Part shown: in pieces, positions 22,803 through 34,219 of the stretch
Numbering within the stretch: position 1 is the first letter of the stretch
Layout: each line of letters opens with the position of its first letter
Source of the DNA: Carya illinoinensis
Taxonomy: Eukaryota; Streptophyta; Magnoliopsida; Fagales; Juglandaceae
Reading direction: 5' to 3'
DNA length: 64,000 bases
Assembly (NCBI RefSeq): GCF_018687715.1
Contig: NC_056762.1
Coordinates: forward strand, 39,636,864-39,700,863
Notes under the pieces: model-generated
Database searches by the model: none
Seen by the model: the letters and a program-made list of their open reading frames with translations, nothing else
What the model was told of the DNA's origin: nothing
Position numbers and translations under genes: made by a program

Positions 22803-24644
22803 AATAGCATTCTTTCCCATATTTTGTTTATTTTTCATCCATTCATCATTTATTTTGCATTCTTCATATCTCACTCTTTCTTTTTTTCTTTTTGGGTTTA
22901 CTCTCATTTCATGATATTTTGTTTTTAGCTAATCCATAGGAAAACTCAGAATTATTAATTATATCTCAAGTTTTTTTACATTTCAACGTTAAGATCCCAG
23001 GTAGTTTTTTGTGATTTGAAAAAAGAATAAGAACAAGGGAAAAACATAAATAAATAAATAAAAAGAACAAATCCTCAAATGTTAGGTCTTGATGATAACA
23101 CGATATATACATGATCGAACTTGCAACATGGAAAGTAGAGTATGCTTACACGATGCTAAGCATGGAGAATTTGTCTTCAGTATTATAGAAACAATGATCA
23201 TGATGGATGAATGTTTACATTTCCAACTCCTAAAAAAAGAGAGTCCGGGAATAATTACCATATACACAACAAATATCGGAAGGAAGACCTTTGGAATTTG
23301 GTTTGGAAATTAGGTAAAGATATAAACTTCATCGTATCCCTTCCTACAGTCATAGACATTAAAATACAAAATTCAATCAGTAAATAGACATGCAAGTAAT
23401 ATAATGCAGTGCAACAGGCAATTTCGGCTTACCCCGCCTTCCCACAATAAGTGGGACTGTAATTGTAAATAAGATTGTCGAGCACACGTTGAGCAGGTGG
23501 TCGGTTCAATGACTTCCTTGCCTCACTGCAGAAAACAATACAAGCTCAGTTGAGAACAAACATTTGTAAAAAAGGAGAGTCCGGAAAGAATTACCATGTA
23601 CACTGCAGAATGAACTAGATGAACTTTTCACTCCCTCAAGTCCCAAGGCCTAACCTGACGAAATGGTTTGCAACATGCCGCGTCACCTGAACTGCATCCT
23701 CTGATTGCAGGATCATTGATAAGCCCCATTCAAAAGCATTTTTCTGCACGATGTATGTAATTAGCCATTTTATGTATGGAACATGTGTTACTCAATTTAG
23801 TCAAGCCCTAAAGCTTCTTAGTGAAAGGCCAAGTATATGTTTTCTACTTACCAAGATGATGCATGAGTGATATCCAAAAAAATCTTTCATGATGGAAGAT
23901 TTGAGAAAATTCGTGAATGAAAAGCGTCAACAGGGAGCCAATTCCATCGATCAAATTTTCATAATCACGGAGTTGAGTGATTGATCACAAATAACAAGAC
24001 TATTGAAAGTACAATATAAGAATTACCTCTGGATGCCATTGGAAGGCAGTCATAGGATAGCTGTGTGCGTGTACTGTGGAGATATAAACCTGATAATACT
24101 CCGAGGGGATATAATAATATGGAGAGTCAAATCAGTATAATATAAAAACAGTATGGCTGTATTCACTACCTTATTATCTTCATCTGCACTAGTGGTCAAG
24201 ATCTTAAAAAAGCTGGTTAAATTTTGGTTATCCTCAAACCTTTCAGGTGAAATTCCATACTGTCCCATTAAGAAAATAGATCAATTTAGACCAAAGGATC
24301 CAAAAGCATACAACTGTAATAATAGAACAAAAATAGATGAAAAACACAAAAGAAAAACAACGCCCCCCGCTGCCCCCCCCCCAAAAAAAAAAAACCAAAA
24401 AAACCAAAAAAAAAAAATCCTCAATTGAAAACATAGCTCATTCACAAGTATAGAGGTTTGAGCCCATCTCCTCACCCTCCACACCTTGTTTACAGAAGAG
24501 AACATGTCATTCGGTCCAAGGACAATGGACCAGGCAATGGATTCGTTAGAATTTAAAGTTTGATAAAAAACGGCTCTAGCAGATCAATATAAAATGTTTG
24601 AATGGTTCCAAGCAGCGAAGAGCATAAATTTAAAGACAAGAGGA

Positions 24645-25066
24645 AGGTTATACTCCAACTAAATCTTTTTTTTTTTTTTTTTTTTGTAGGTTGTTGTCCC
24701 AACTAAATTATTTTTTATAGGTAGTACTCAACTAAGAGAAATTCTATTTGCAGTCCCCAATATGTAGGCCCTTTATTAAAGGAGAAAAAATTTCATTTTA
24801 AGATAGATATTTTAGTAATTTTAAAAAGTTTTGAAAATAAAATTGTCTATATCTATATTACAATCCCTAAATAGGAATTGTACGTAGCATTGCTCCTCTA
24901 CTAAATCATTTTTTTTTTTTTTTGGATAGGTTGTACTCAACTAAATCAATTTTCTTTTTCTTTTTTGGATAGGTTGTACTCCAACTAAATCATTTTTTTT
25001 TTAATAGGTTGTACCCCAACTAAATCATTTTTTTTTTAATAGGTTGTACCCCAACTAAATCATTTG
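24645..25066 (+). repeat. Degenerate tandem repeat in GGH-A intron 5
   Basis: About six copies of a unit of roughly 35-45 bp built on AGGTTGTACTCCAACTAAATC plus a T run. Units B (42.93-43.10 kb) and C (54.33-54.50 kb) have about four. In A the array is split by a MITE-like segment (about 24735-24895, starting AGAGAAATTCTATTTGCAGT). Confidence 0.75.
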
Positions 25067-26005
25067 GGAAACAACGTCAAATTAAGAGCACCTTCCACCT
25101 CATATGTGTATTTCATCACTCCGGCCTATAGAATTTTATATCTAGTGCCTCACTAAAAAATATTTGGTTTATGGTCAAAAACCAAATCCCTTCAATAAAT
25201 CCCCAAGTCCAAATACAAATTTCAAGACTGGATCAAAGGATCGCTATTACAGATTCCCAAATCATATCAGACTTTATCAAGCTTACATATAAAATTACTA
25301 AAAGAAATTTAAAAATTAATGAAACAAGATATAGATCAAGACAATCATGGGGAAATTACAAGAAGCAATAGAATTCAGCATAAAGTGAAAATATTATTGA
25401 GCCATCTATGAATTAGAACTTACGTGATGGTTTTGCATGACAAGACAATCTGTACTCAACTTTTTAAGCAAGTCTGGAGCAAATCTGCAAAAGAACGTAC
25501 ACATCAAGTTGCAATGTTATATCACTATAGACTTTTTATGTTTTGATAACTTTGTTATTACCGAGCAATTAAAAGATACCAATTAGTGCTAGTGAAGAAC
25601 ATAGACCATTATAGAAACTTCAACATCAACATCAAACTTCTGTGAAGTTTACACGCAAATTGAGACAATATTTTTAAAAAAAGAACGAACGAAGCAAGAA
25701 TGCAAGTGTATGAAATACATTTCCTAACATTATTATATAAAGTTCACTGTTCAGAATAGTACGAAAATCCAGAAAAAGAATTTGTATTTAGTAATCATCC
25801 AGTCATACAACAATCATAAAAACATAGAGTTAACAACAACAGTCATACCCTACAATCCACTTTAAGGCCTGTTGAAATTGTGTTACCTCCTTTTAAAAAC
25901 CATCTCTTTTAAGACATTTTTGGCATCACCCAACAATCCCCAATAAGGGAAAACACTAAAAGCCACAAATCCCTAGCTACTATACATTGTAGCAAGACCT
26001 TCTCT

Positions 26006-26291
26006 ACTCTAGCTACTAGGTCTAGACCGCTGCCAAATCATATAGCAGCGATTTTGTAATCGCTGGCAAATGACTTTACGATTTTCAAACGATATGGCAG
26101 CGATTGAAAAATCGTTGCCAAAGAGTAAGCTTTTCACAGCGATTTTTTGTTTCCGTCGTGGTATATCTGAAGTGGAGGAATAGTACCGGTGAACGTCCAA
26201 CAATTTTGTAAGCGCTGGCATAGGTATATAGCGGGGATTTTTATGGTTTTGCTGGCGATTTGATGTCGCCGGGAAAACTCCATTCTGTTTA
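26006..26291. mobile_element. About 285-bp insertion in GGH-A intron 4
   Basis: Present in A, absent in C, where the flanks TCTACTCT and GTCTCC-CATGCATCACC are almost adjacent (about 55432-55460). The insert contains repeated, partly inverted phrases (GCAGCGATT, AATCGCTGGCAAA, AATCGTTGCCAAA), as in the subterminal repeats of DNA transposons. Clean terminal repeats and a clear target duplication were not identified, so the class is open. Confidence 0.6.
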
Positions 26292-29047
26292 GTGTCTCCG
26301 CATGCATCACCAATCTACAGTTGTCTTTTCTTTCAAAAGTCATCCACCATGAGAATTTTTCCCAAGGGCACTACTCAAGTGAAAAATGAAACTTTCCCAG
26401 GAACCCTAGCACACCAAATACTCTTCCAAAACCACCCCAGATTACCCTCTCAAAGTCATTTAAGTATCACAAATCAAGTTTCCCAATACCAGCCAATCTC
26501 CAGAACACTCTATTCTCCTATGCCCCGGAAGGATCAACATACAAAATACCAAACAAAGAATACACCCACTCTAGTTCCCCAGCCAGTAAAGCACACAGAT
26601 GTTCCAGCATGGACTTCCATCTTCGAACAAACAAAATAGGTTCCAATATAGATTTCCATATTCAGACAATTCAAGTATTAGGCGTAAGCTTAATTCTTCC
26701 CTTCACAACCACAGAAGATGTATCCCAAACATCGACTTTTTTTTTTCAATGTTTGGTTGTAAATTAAGAACAATTCACCATCATCATATACAACAATAGC
26801 ACAGAGCATGTACCTGTTTTGGAGAGGCTACGACAAAAACACAGATTCACTATTAATTTCAATTGCATCAAAATCAATGTGCAGATATAATTGAAAACTT
26901 GTATACCTTTGAAACACAGTTCCTTCAATTTGTGTGTTTTCCATAAACTGAAGGGTAGACGCCTGGTTTGTTGCATTAAATGATTCGAGAATATTCTGGT
27001 CCTATTATCAAGAAAAACAAGTCTGTCATTAAATTATGAAAAGGCCCTTTGAAAAGGATTATGTAAAATTCAACCAGCTTCGCACGACATTAAATCAGAA
27101 AACGTTTGGCCGGGAATTAAAAACATTTTATATCTTCATTGTAAATGCATACCAATGATCATCTGTGCATTCAATGAAAGATAATTAAGTCTTGATTTTG
27201 CATTAAAAAAGAAAAAAAGGGATAACAGCCCCAATCCTATAAACCAATATAGGCCGTAAAGTAGGAAATATAATGAGTATTACCTAGTCTACTGATGTAA
27301 CGCTAAACATTTGAAAATACCTAGAAGTACTCCGTAAGAACAATATTCTCCTACCTTCAACAGTTTAATTGAATCGACTACATGAAGAAACATGAGTATA
27401 CTCAATCTAGTCATGTGAGGCTAAACATTTGATAATACAAAGAGGTATTCCATAAGAACAATATTCTTCTCCTGTCAATAGTTTAATTGAATCAACTACA
27501 AGAAAAAACAATATTGACTATTCTAACACTGAAATTCAATTTGGAAGTATTTTAAAGGGGTAAAAATGTGAAACAATAGGACAATGAGTTGAGAACCAGA
27601 AACCATTTTGTAAAATATATACAAATTAGGAGAAAGATAGACTACCTTGCTTATGATCATTGTTAATAACTCAAAACCTAAGCAAATAGCATATAGTGGA
27701 AAATGGTCACCAGCATCATTCTTCTTTAAAATTTTCTGCATCAAGCAATAATAGATAGGTTATTGCAAGCAAAATCCATAAGTACCAGTTCCAAGTCACA
27801 CATACTTTTATTTTCTTGATATGTTTAGAATGTATAGATACTTATAAAAAAAATGTTTAGGATGTATAGATTCATACATAAATGGGGCATCTTAGCATGC
27901 TCTTTATTGCAAAAGCATATTCTACTGGTGGATAATTCTTCAAGCAATGCAAATCTAAGTTTTCACATACATTACTTACCGAAAAAAAGAGAGATCGAGC
28001 TTCCACATACAGATTAAATGGCTAATGAACCAACCACAGCTACCAGCTCAAGAATGAAAAAAGGAGAAGACATGAGATGAAATTGGAAAACCTAACAATG
28101 TGTATTGTTCAGGACATTATTGTATTAACCAAATCCTGCTGAGAAGGCCTTTAGGGGTAGTATAGTGCCCCTACTAGTTATGCACCTCAATGGAACCAAA
28201 AAAGATATAGTCTATAGATAAAAAAATTGCTTTCTTTGTGTTTCCTTATTGACCAAACCTTTTTATTTTTTATTTTTTTTATAAGTATTTTTTATTATAA
28301 CTAAGAAAACTTCATTAAAAAGTGAAAAGGTGAAATCCAAGTACAATTTCCTTTATCAACCAAATTGAGGAATAAAACAACTTTTCGATATTTTCTTTCA
28401 AAACTTAGAAAGCCAAAGTTTGACTTTCTTGTGTAGTGATTGGCAGCATATATATATACAATACTCCTCTAGCATATCCTGCTTCCAATACTTTTTTTGT
28501 TAGAATTACTAACATTTCTGATGAATCATTGATTCCTGCTTTGGGAAGTGATTTTATCATTAGATAAAAGTAAAAGTTGATGTACAAGTCACAAAACGCT
28601 TCTTATTTTCATTTCCATTATTTTGCCATATGAATCCGACTACAAATAACTCCATGACAAATTTTTATTGGCACCAAGTGTCCGAGAACAAAGTAATCTC
28701 ATGACAAGTTGTCATATTAATTACAGGCTCCTTTAAAGAATATAAGAAATTCAATCATGCAAACGACTCAAAAACAGACTTGATGACAACATAAATATTT
28801 TTTTTTACAACTCATGTTCAAAGCAATAACAGCAGAACAAATCTAATAGAAACAGATCAGATTTCTACATGAATCAGTCGGTTGGTTATGGGGAGAAAAT
28901 TCTTGCCCGAACAAACTTAGACTGTGGAATCCCCAATAAGCCAAATTGAAGCATACCCCCACCCTAAAATTGACAGGTCAGTTTCATTGTCATCAATTCA
29001 AAGTAGAGTCAGGTTGGTCACTTCCTACAAACAAACCGAGGCAAAAG

Positions 29048-31235
29048 TGTAACATACGAATCTGTTTTCCGTTTGCTTGGTGCTGCCCTTGTGCTACGAA
29101 TTTCTTTATTCCTCTATTTTCCACCCTCCCGTAATGCCTTTTATTAAGATGAGTTTATTTAGGGGCTGGGTTAAGTTGTTTCTGGATTTGTCTTTATTTG
29201 GGTGGGCTTTATTTATTTTAGTAACTACCGTAATAGAGTTTGTGGATTAAAATTGTGTGTGGGTTTGAGGATTACATTGGGCAGGTTGTGTTTTTACAGA
29301 AACTGATTTATAACTTTAAACGGGCTGCTTCATTAATTAGGGGCTGGGCTGAGATTTTAAGCCAGACCAAGTTTTACAACTTATTTTTATAAAGTGTATT
29401 TAGGGGATTTAAAGAAAATCTTAAACTTTATTCTATTGAATTTTATGGAACCTATTATTTTAGTCTTTTTTCTCATGGACTAGTTAGATCGGAGTGTGTA
29501 AATTTTATTATGTTATATTTTTTTAAATATAAAACCAAGGGATATTTTATTGGTTTTAAATAATATTATATATATTAATTTTAGTATAGCGGATTAATTG
29601 TTGAATTATTTTATGGCATGATTCTTAGCACTTAGAATGCTATGATATATTTTCCTAGAAATATTAGTGACGATTAGCATCTCATATAGGTAACACGCTA
29701 CATGTTGAAAATCAGGAAACAACGCTAAGAGGTAAATAGTACGATCATATATATATATGCATGTGTAGTATAAATATTATTGTTATGTATGAAAATACGA
29801 TGTGCTTATGATGGTTATCTACGCTATGCTAAGAGCCAAGTCAACTTAGATTTCTTTCCTGATCTTTGATGGATCATAACATGATACTTGTCTGTATGAT
29901 TTTGTTGCTTGATGAACTAAATATTACTAAAAAGTCATGCATGCCATGTAATGTCTATGTCGTAATTTAAGCCAAGTATGTCATGTAATAAAATAATCAG
30001 ATCATGTATGCCATGTCTGTGTACATACTTAGATCATGTATGTTACATTCATGTAGTACTTAGACCATGTATGCCATCAAATGTCATAAAGTGTTTAAAT
30101 CATGTTAGATCACCACATGTTATGCTACGCCATGTACAAGAAATGCCATGTATAAGAATATATCATTTTATGCCATGCCATATATAAGAATATGCTATAT
30201 TCAAGAATGTGCCATGCTAGAAAAGTCCACGAAGTCCAAGAAAGTTTCATGCATTAAGAAAGATAAATATTTTAAGGTAACACAGATTCAAGCGTGTTTA
30301 CCACAAGTTATGCTAAGATGGTACCACAGACTCAAGTGTGGTTACTACAAATTAAGTGAAATACGGACTCAAGCGTGTCTCACTCCATGTCATGCAAGCT
30401 AAGTAAAACACGAATCCAAGCGTGTTTTACTCCATGTTATACAAGTTAGGTGAAACACGGATCCAAGCGTATTTCACTCCATGTTATACAAGATAAGTAA
30501 AACACGGACTCAAGTGTGTTTTACTCCATGCCATGCAAGTTAAGTGAAACACGGACTCGAGCGTGTTTCACTCCATGTTATGCAAGTTAAGTGAAACACA
30601 GACTCAAGCGTATTTCACTACATGACAAGTTATGTGTTGCCATGTACTCAAGCGTGGTTCACCATGTAATAAGTAAAATTCAAGATAAACAAGTTACTCA
30701 TGCATTCACGTTTCTTGTTTGCCATGATTTTGTATGTTTCCGCTCATGCTAATGATGTATAGCATGTTAAGAGAATTTATGAATGTTATATGAAAGTTAT
30801 GATGAGGCTTTAAAAATCAAGTTTATGCTAAGCTAAATAATATTTTACGGTATGATGTGCTATTTACTGAGTATTCAACTCATTTTGTTTGTTGCTTGTC
30901 TTTCTGTTTTCTTCTATGTTGATTGCCACAGATGTTGATTATGATGATGCAGAGTCGGATGGCCAAGAGTAGTTCTAGTATAAAGACTTAGAGAGGAATA
31001 AGTGTCTTTTACACAAGGATTAGGCTTTCTTTTACATCATTTCGATAACAAGTCTTTTTTAAGACTAGCCCATGTTTACTTTATTTTCAGTTTCAAGTTT
31101 CAAGACTATTTATGTCCTTTCAATTAAGTTTTTTTTTTTTCAATAAATGAGGTATTTTAGAATAATGAGTCTCGTTACCAGGCATTTTGTTATGTATTTA
31201 GTAACGTCTCTATCTTACGAGAACGGGGTGTTACA
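29048..31235 (-). mobile_element. Solo LTR (Ty3-type), with target duplication
   Basis: 2188 bp starting TGTAACATACG and ending GGGGTGTTACA, flanked on both sides by AAAAG (29043-29047 and 31236-31240). The paralogous site in unit C (58041-58056) reads GCAAAAGAAAAGG with a single AAAAG, so it is the empty site. On the minus strand the LTR begins TGTAACACCCCG, typical of Tekay/Del-like chromoviruses. No internal region remains, so the element was reduced by LTR-LTR recombination. It differs in sequence from the LTR at 14345. It lies in GGH-A intron 2. Confidence 0.93.
30356..30618. repeat. 47-bp minisatellite of hairpin units inside the solo LTR
   Basis: Six units at exact 47-bp spacing (30356, 30403, 30450, 30497, 30544, 30591), with weaker units on both sides (about 30275-30350 and 30630-30660). 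Each has a left arm GTRAAACACG and a right arm CGTGTTTYAC around GACTCAAG-like loops, so each folds as a 10-bp hairpin. Where the left arm has A at position 3 the right arm has T (units at 30403 and 30497). Where it has G the right arm has C (the other four). It continues with TCCATGTTATGCAAGTTAA. Confidence 0.9.
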
Positions 31236-32136
31236 AAAAGAAAAGGAGAAATGTTACGATATTGCCTCAAATCCACATATCCATCTGCAACAGTTCCACC
31301 ACAGATTTAAAGCAATGCACAAAGACACATAAATTGAAACAGACCACAGATTAAAAGCAAATACCGAAAACAAAAATAAAATAAAAAATCACCTCCAAAT
31401 TCAATCAAGAAGGGAAACCAATGAGTCAATCTAGGGGAGAAAACCTAGGTTTGGAATTACTCTAAGCGATTAGGAGATGCTGAAGCAATTGAGTAGTGGT
31501 ATCAAAGATCTTCTCAAAGAAGTAATCATATAAAAGTAGTGAGAGACAGAAGGAACATTGGAGCGGAGGAGACAACTGAACTATATGAGGCTTGAGAGTT
31601 GAAAGGTCCAAACTATAGCGAATGCACTCAATCAAATTTACATGGAAAATAAAGAGCTTTCCTCATCGAGCATTGATCATGCAACACAAGTAATTTTTAT
31701 TTTTTCATCTACTAGAACCCAGCACATTTCAGATTGTTAAATGCTACCGATGCCAATTTTAGGTGTGCAGAGACTACTAGATGGTACAAACCACTCTATA
31801 TATTATTCACTTGAAAATTTGGAGAAAATTCATAATTACCTTAAATATCCCCTCAACAACTTCATAGTACAAACCAGTTTTGGCCCAGCCTCCTGTGAAG
31901 AGCACTCCATTGACCATATCTAGCTTCTGCAATGCACATTATGTATTTAGTGTGACATAACATCATTGGAGAGGACAGATAACTCAAGTGCCAAACAAGT
32001 CATTTTAGGGTCTTGTCATAAATATCAGAGATAGTCGACGTTAGCAATACTGTAAGAGCAAATTATCCTATGTAATTCAGACGAACCTGAGCAATTTTCT
32101 CACGAAGCATGCAACAAACCCTAGTATCCACAGAAT

Positions 32137-32224
32137 TATAGATACCTAAAAAATATGTTTAGAATGTATAGATTCATACATAAATGGGGGATCTTAGCAT
32201 GCTCTTTATTGCAAAGCATATTTT
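32137..32224 (-). repeat. Filler copy of GGH intron 2 at the RHM-GGH junction
   Basis: This 88-bp stretch (ATGTTTAGAATGTATAGATT, then CATACATAAATGGG, GCATGCTCTTTATTGC) matches GGH-A intron 2 at about 27834-27925 with few differences and in the same orientation. It sits exactly between the end of RHM exon 1 and GGH intron 1. This looks like template-switch or end-joining filler made when the unit boundary formed. Confidence 0.85.
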
Positions 32225-32805
32225 GATTGGGCCCATAAACATTGTTCCCACGTGTCGTTATCACAGGTAAACCGTACGATCTACCATATGCCATGACAAA
32301 CATTTCTGCTAGATTTTGTTGTAGAGTATGGGTTTGTTTGTAGGAGTTGAGAAGCCTCATGGTTTCCCACAACAACATCCTCGTCTGTCTCGCCATGGAC
32401 TTCGTTTATACTCACATGGATGAACCTCCTGATCCAGCCAGTGACCTTGCAGGTTTCCAAAAGCACATGCGTACCATAAATATTATTCTTGGTAAACTCA
32501 AAGTTGTTACCAAATGAGTTGTCAACATGGGTCTGGGCTGCAAAGTGCATTATAGTGTCAATAGACTCGATGATGAGAAGGTAGTTGACACGGTCAACAC
32601 TGCCAATGTCGCCCTTTACAAACTTGATACTAGGAGATGATTTAGAGGGGAGGAGGTTGTTTAGATTCGAGCAGTAATCAAGCTTGTCGAGTACAACGAT
32701 CTTGTAGTCAGGGTAATTACGGATGAGCCGGTTGGCAACATGGGATGCAATGAACAGGATATGGGATGCAATGAACAGGATGCTCTTTGGGGTATAAGTA
32801 GCCAT
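32223..32805 (-). pseudogene. RHM: UDP-rhamnose synthase (RHM) exon 1 fragment
   Basis: RHM converts UDP-glucose to UDP-rhamnose, used in pectin. The minus-strand frame starts at ATG 32805 (MATYTPKSIL) and follows the N-terminal dehydratase domain through SHVANRLIRNYPDYKIVVLD, HFAAQTHVDNSFGN and GTHVLLETCKV to GRSYGLPVITTRGNNVYGPN. It stops after VYGPNQ, about where I expect the first intron. It is broken: the Rossmann glycine motif is replaced by a duplicated 21-bp piece (32740-32760 and 32761-32781), the TDE triad reads INE, and a frameshift lies near 32300. The YxxxK pair (YSTTK) survives. It is collinear with its own 5' flank, so it is a genomic fragment rather than a clear retrocopy. Confidence 0.88.
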
Positions 32806-34158
32806 CTCAGAACGGTGTCTACATAAAAAAATATTGCAACAGACTAAGGTCTTTGTCACGATTTAAATAAGTATTTTTTAAAAAATGAACAAACAAGATA
32901 GATACATGGAAATAGGCCCCATAATGAATACCAAAGCTTCCATTCTAAAAGAAAAGGAAATAAAGGAGAGGTCTCATGGTAATAGTAAGAAGACCGCCCA
33001 TCTCCATTTGCTTGCTAACAAAATGAAGGAAAAGAACATTAAGCATAGTATTTTCACGAATGTTCCACCCAAAGATCACTTACCACAAAAAAAAATTGTT
33101 TCTCACTAGATAGGGGTGTAAAAAAAAAATCGATAAACCGGTAAACCAGACCGAACCGGACCAAACCTGTGGCATTGGTCCGGTCCCGAGGTTGGTTCGA
33201 TCCGGTACCAGTTTTAGTTTTCTAAAAACCGGTCAAAATCGGTCTGGTTTCAATTTTTCTTTTTCTAAAACCGGACCGGACCGATTTATATATATATATT
33301 TTTTAATTTTTTATATTATATATAATATATAAAATAGTTTTGTATTATATCATAAATTATTAATTAATATAATATTAAATTTTAAAATCTTATATCATTT
33401 TGCTTATTGTATTAATAGTTATACTAATAGTATATAGTGCATATTAATAGTTATACTAATACTATATCACTATATATTATAATATACTATAATATATCAT
33501 TATATTATATATTATAATATATCATTATAGTCTATAATACAATTCTAATATACCACAATATATTATCATAATACTATTATATACTATAATATACTATATT
33601 ATATATATTATATAATATATAATATAATACATTAAAACCGATAAAACCGGACTGAACCGGATCAGAAACCGGTAAAACCGGAATACCGGTTTAGGAGGGT
33701 AACCGATGCGTAATCGGTTTTAAAAAATGCAAAACCGGTACATACTGATTCGGTTCTAAATTTTGTCTAAAACCAGACCAAACTGAACCCGTTACACCCC
33801 AAAAACTAAACCACAAACATGTAATTTTCAATTTTTCTTTTGCTTCCTATCTTTCTAAGCAACTAAGCAGACCCAAAACTAGAGAACGAAACATGTTAGA
33901 ATATAAATCAGCACATCATTCATCAAAATCAACCAAAGGTTAGGTTACCAGATCCAACACATTCTGTAGAAAAACAAACAATCACATGATCCGTGTATAT
34001 TCACAAACTCATACTTGAGCAAAGAATCCTATTTCTCAAAACGCATATAGATCCCAATTAAACTCCCATAGGAGACACACAAAGCATATGAAGCAAATGT
34101 CTGTAATTAAATATGCACAAATAGCATATTTAACATCAAAGCTCTTGACATTCAATAT

Positions 34159-34161
<3 letters not shown>
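32806..34161 (-). other. RHM 5' flanking DNA, with inserted element
   Basis: This sequence upstream of the RHM ATG is shared with 43438-44126 in unit B, apart from the CCGGTT-rich insertion at 33113-33800. The plus-strand ORFs here (MNKQDRYMEI...) are conserved between copies only because the DNA is. It probably contains the RHM promoter and 5' UTR. Confidence 0.6.
33113..33800. mobile_element. CCGGTT-rich DNA transposon, 688 bp
   Basis: It begins GGGGTGTAA and ends TTACACCCC, perfect 9-bp terminal inverted repeats. The sequence inside both ends is rich in AACCGGT, ACCGGACC and similar phrases, and the centre is TA-rich (33290-33630). It is absent from unit B, where the flanks CTCATTAG and AAACTAAACCAC are nearly joined (about 43732-43755). 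The type resembles non-autonomous hAT-like elements widespread in plants. The target duplication is not clear. Confidence 0.75.

Positions 34162-34218
<57 letters not shown>
34162..34218. repeat. (CT)n microsatellite
   Basis: About 28 CT repeats. The allele at the next unit boundary (44127-44148) has only about 11. Confidence 0.95.

Positions 34219-34219
<1 letters not shown>

Larger units (their letters stand above)
20927..23309. other. Spacer between PG1 and GGH-A
   Basis: PG promoter side, then AT-rich DNA with a hAT-type MITE remnant (about 21250-21345, ending ATCCAAACAACTC), a second MITE (22011-22178), a short tandem duplication (22403-22478) and a repeated motif (22699-22802). No gene seen. 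Confidence 0.6.
23310..31926 (-). pseudogene. GGH: Gamma-glutamyl hydrolase copy A, exon 1 missing
   Basis: Exons 2-10 are all present with good splice borders and open frames: 31840-31926, 27646-27735, 26907-27001, 25424-25484, 24170-24259, 24027-24089, 23655-23743, 23433-23525, 23310-23343. The catalytic Cys (AICLGFELL, exon 3) and His-Pro-Glu (QWHPE, exon 7) remain. Exon 1, which in copy C encodes the start, signal region and first 150 residues, is absent: homology ends near 32130 and RHM sequence follows. Intron 2 holds a solo LTR, intron 4 a 285-bp insertion. No ATG context is left to make a full enzyme. A transcript could start from the RHM flank upstream, same strand, giving a chimeric RNA. 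Likely non-functional as GGH. Confidence 0.88.

Noticed and set aside
22621..22914. 97-codon ORF starting MKKFGDIYKAKACKES, repeated in unit B
   Set aside because: It starts from a conserved spacer but runs into T-rich low-complexity sequence. The frame is disrupted in unit C, and no family is recognisable.
30356..30618. 47-bp periodic array as a CRISPR array
   Set aside because: It lies in a plant LTR, has no unique spacers (the whole 47 bp repeats), and no cas genes are present.
14345..31235. The two LTRs (14345-16413 and 29048-31235) as a pair from one element
   Set aside because: They differ in sequence and orientation, and the second has its own perfect target duplication.
32223..32805. 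RHM fragment read as a processed retrocopy
   Set aside because: It has no poly(A) or target duplication, it carries its own upstream flank shared between units, and it stops where I expect the first exon to end. A genomic fragment fits better.
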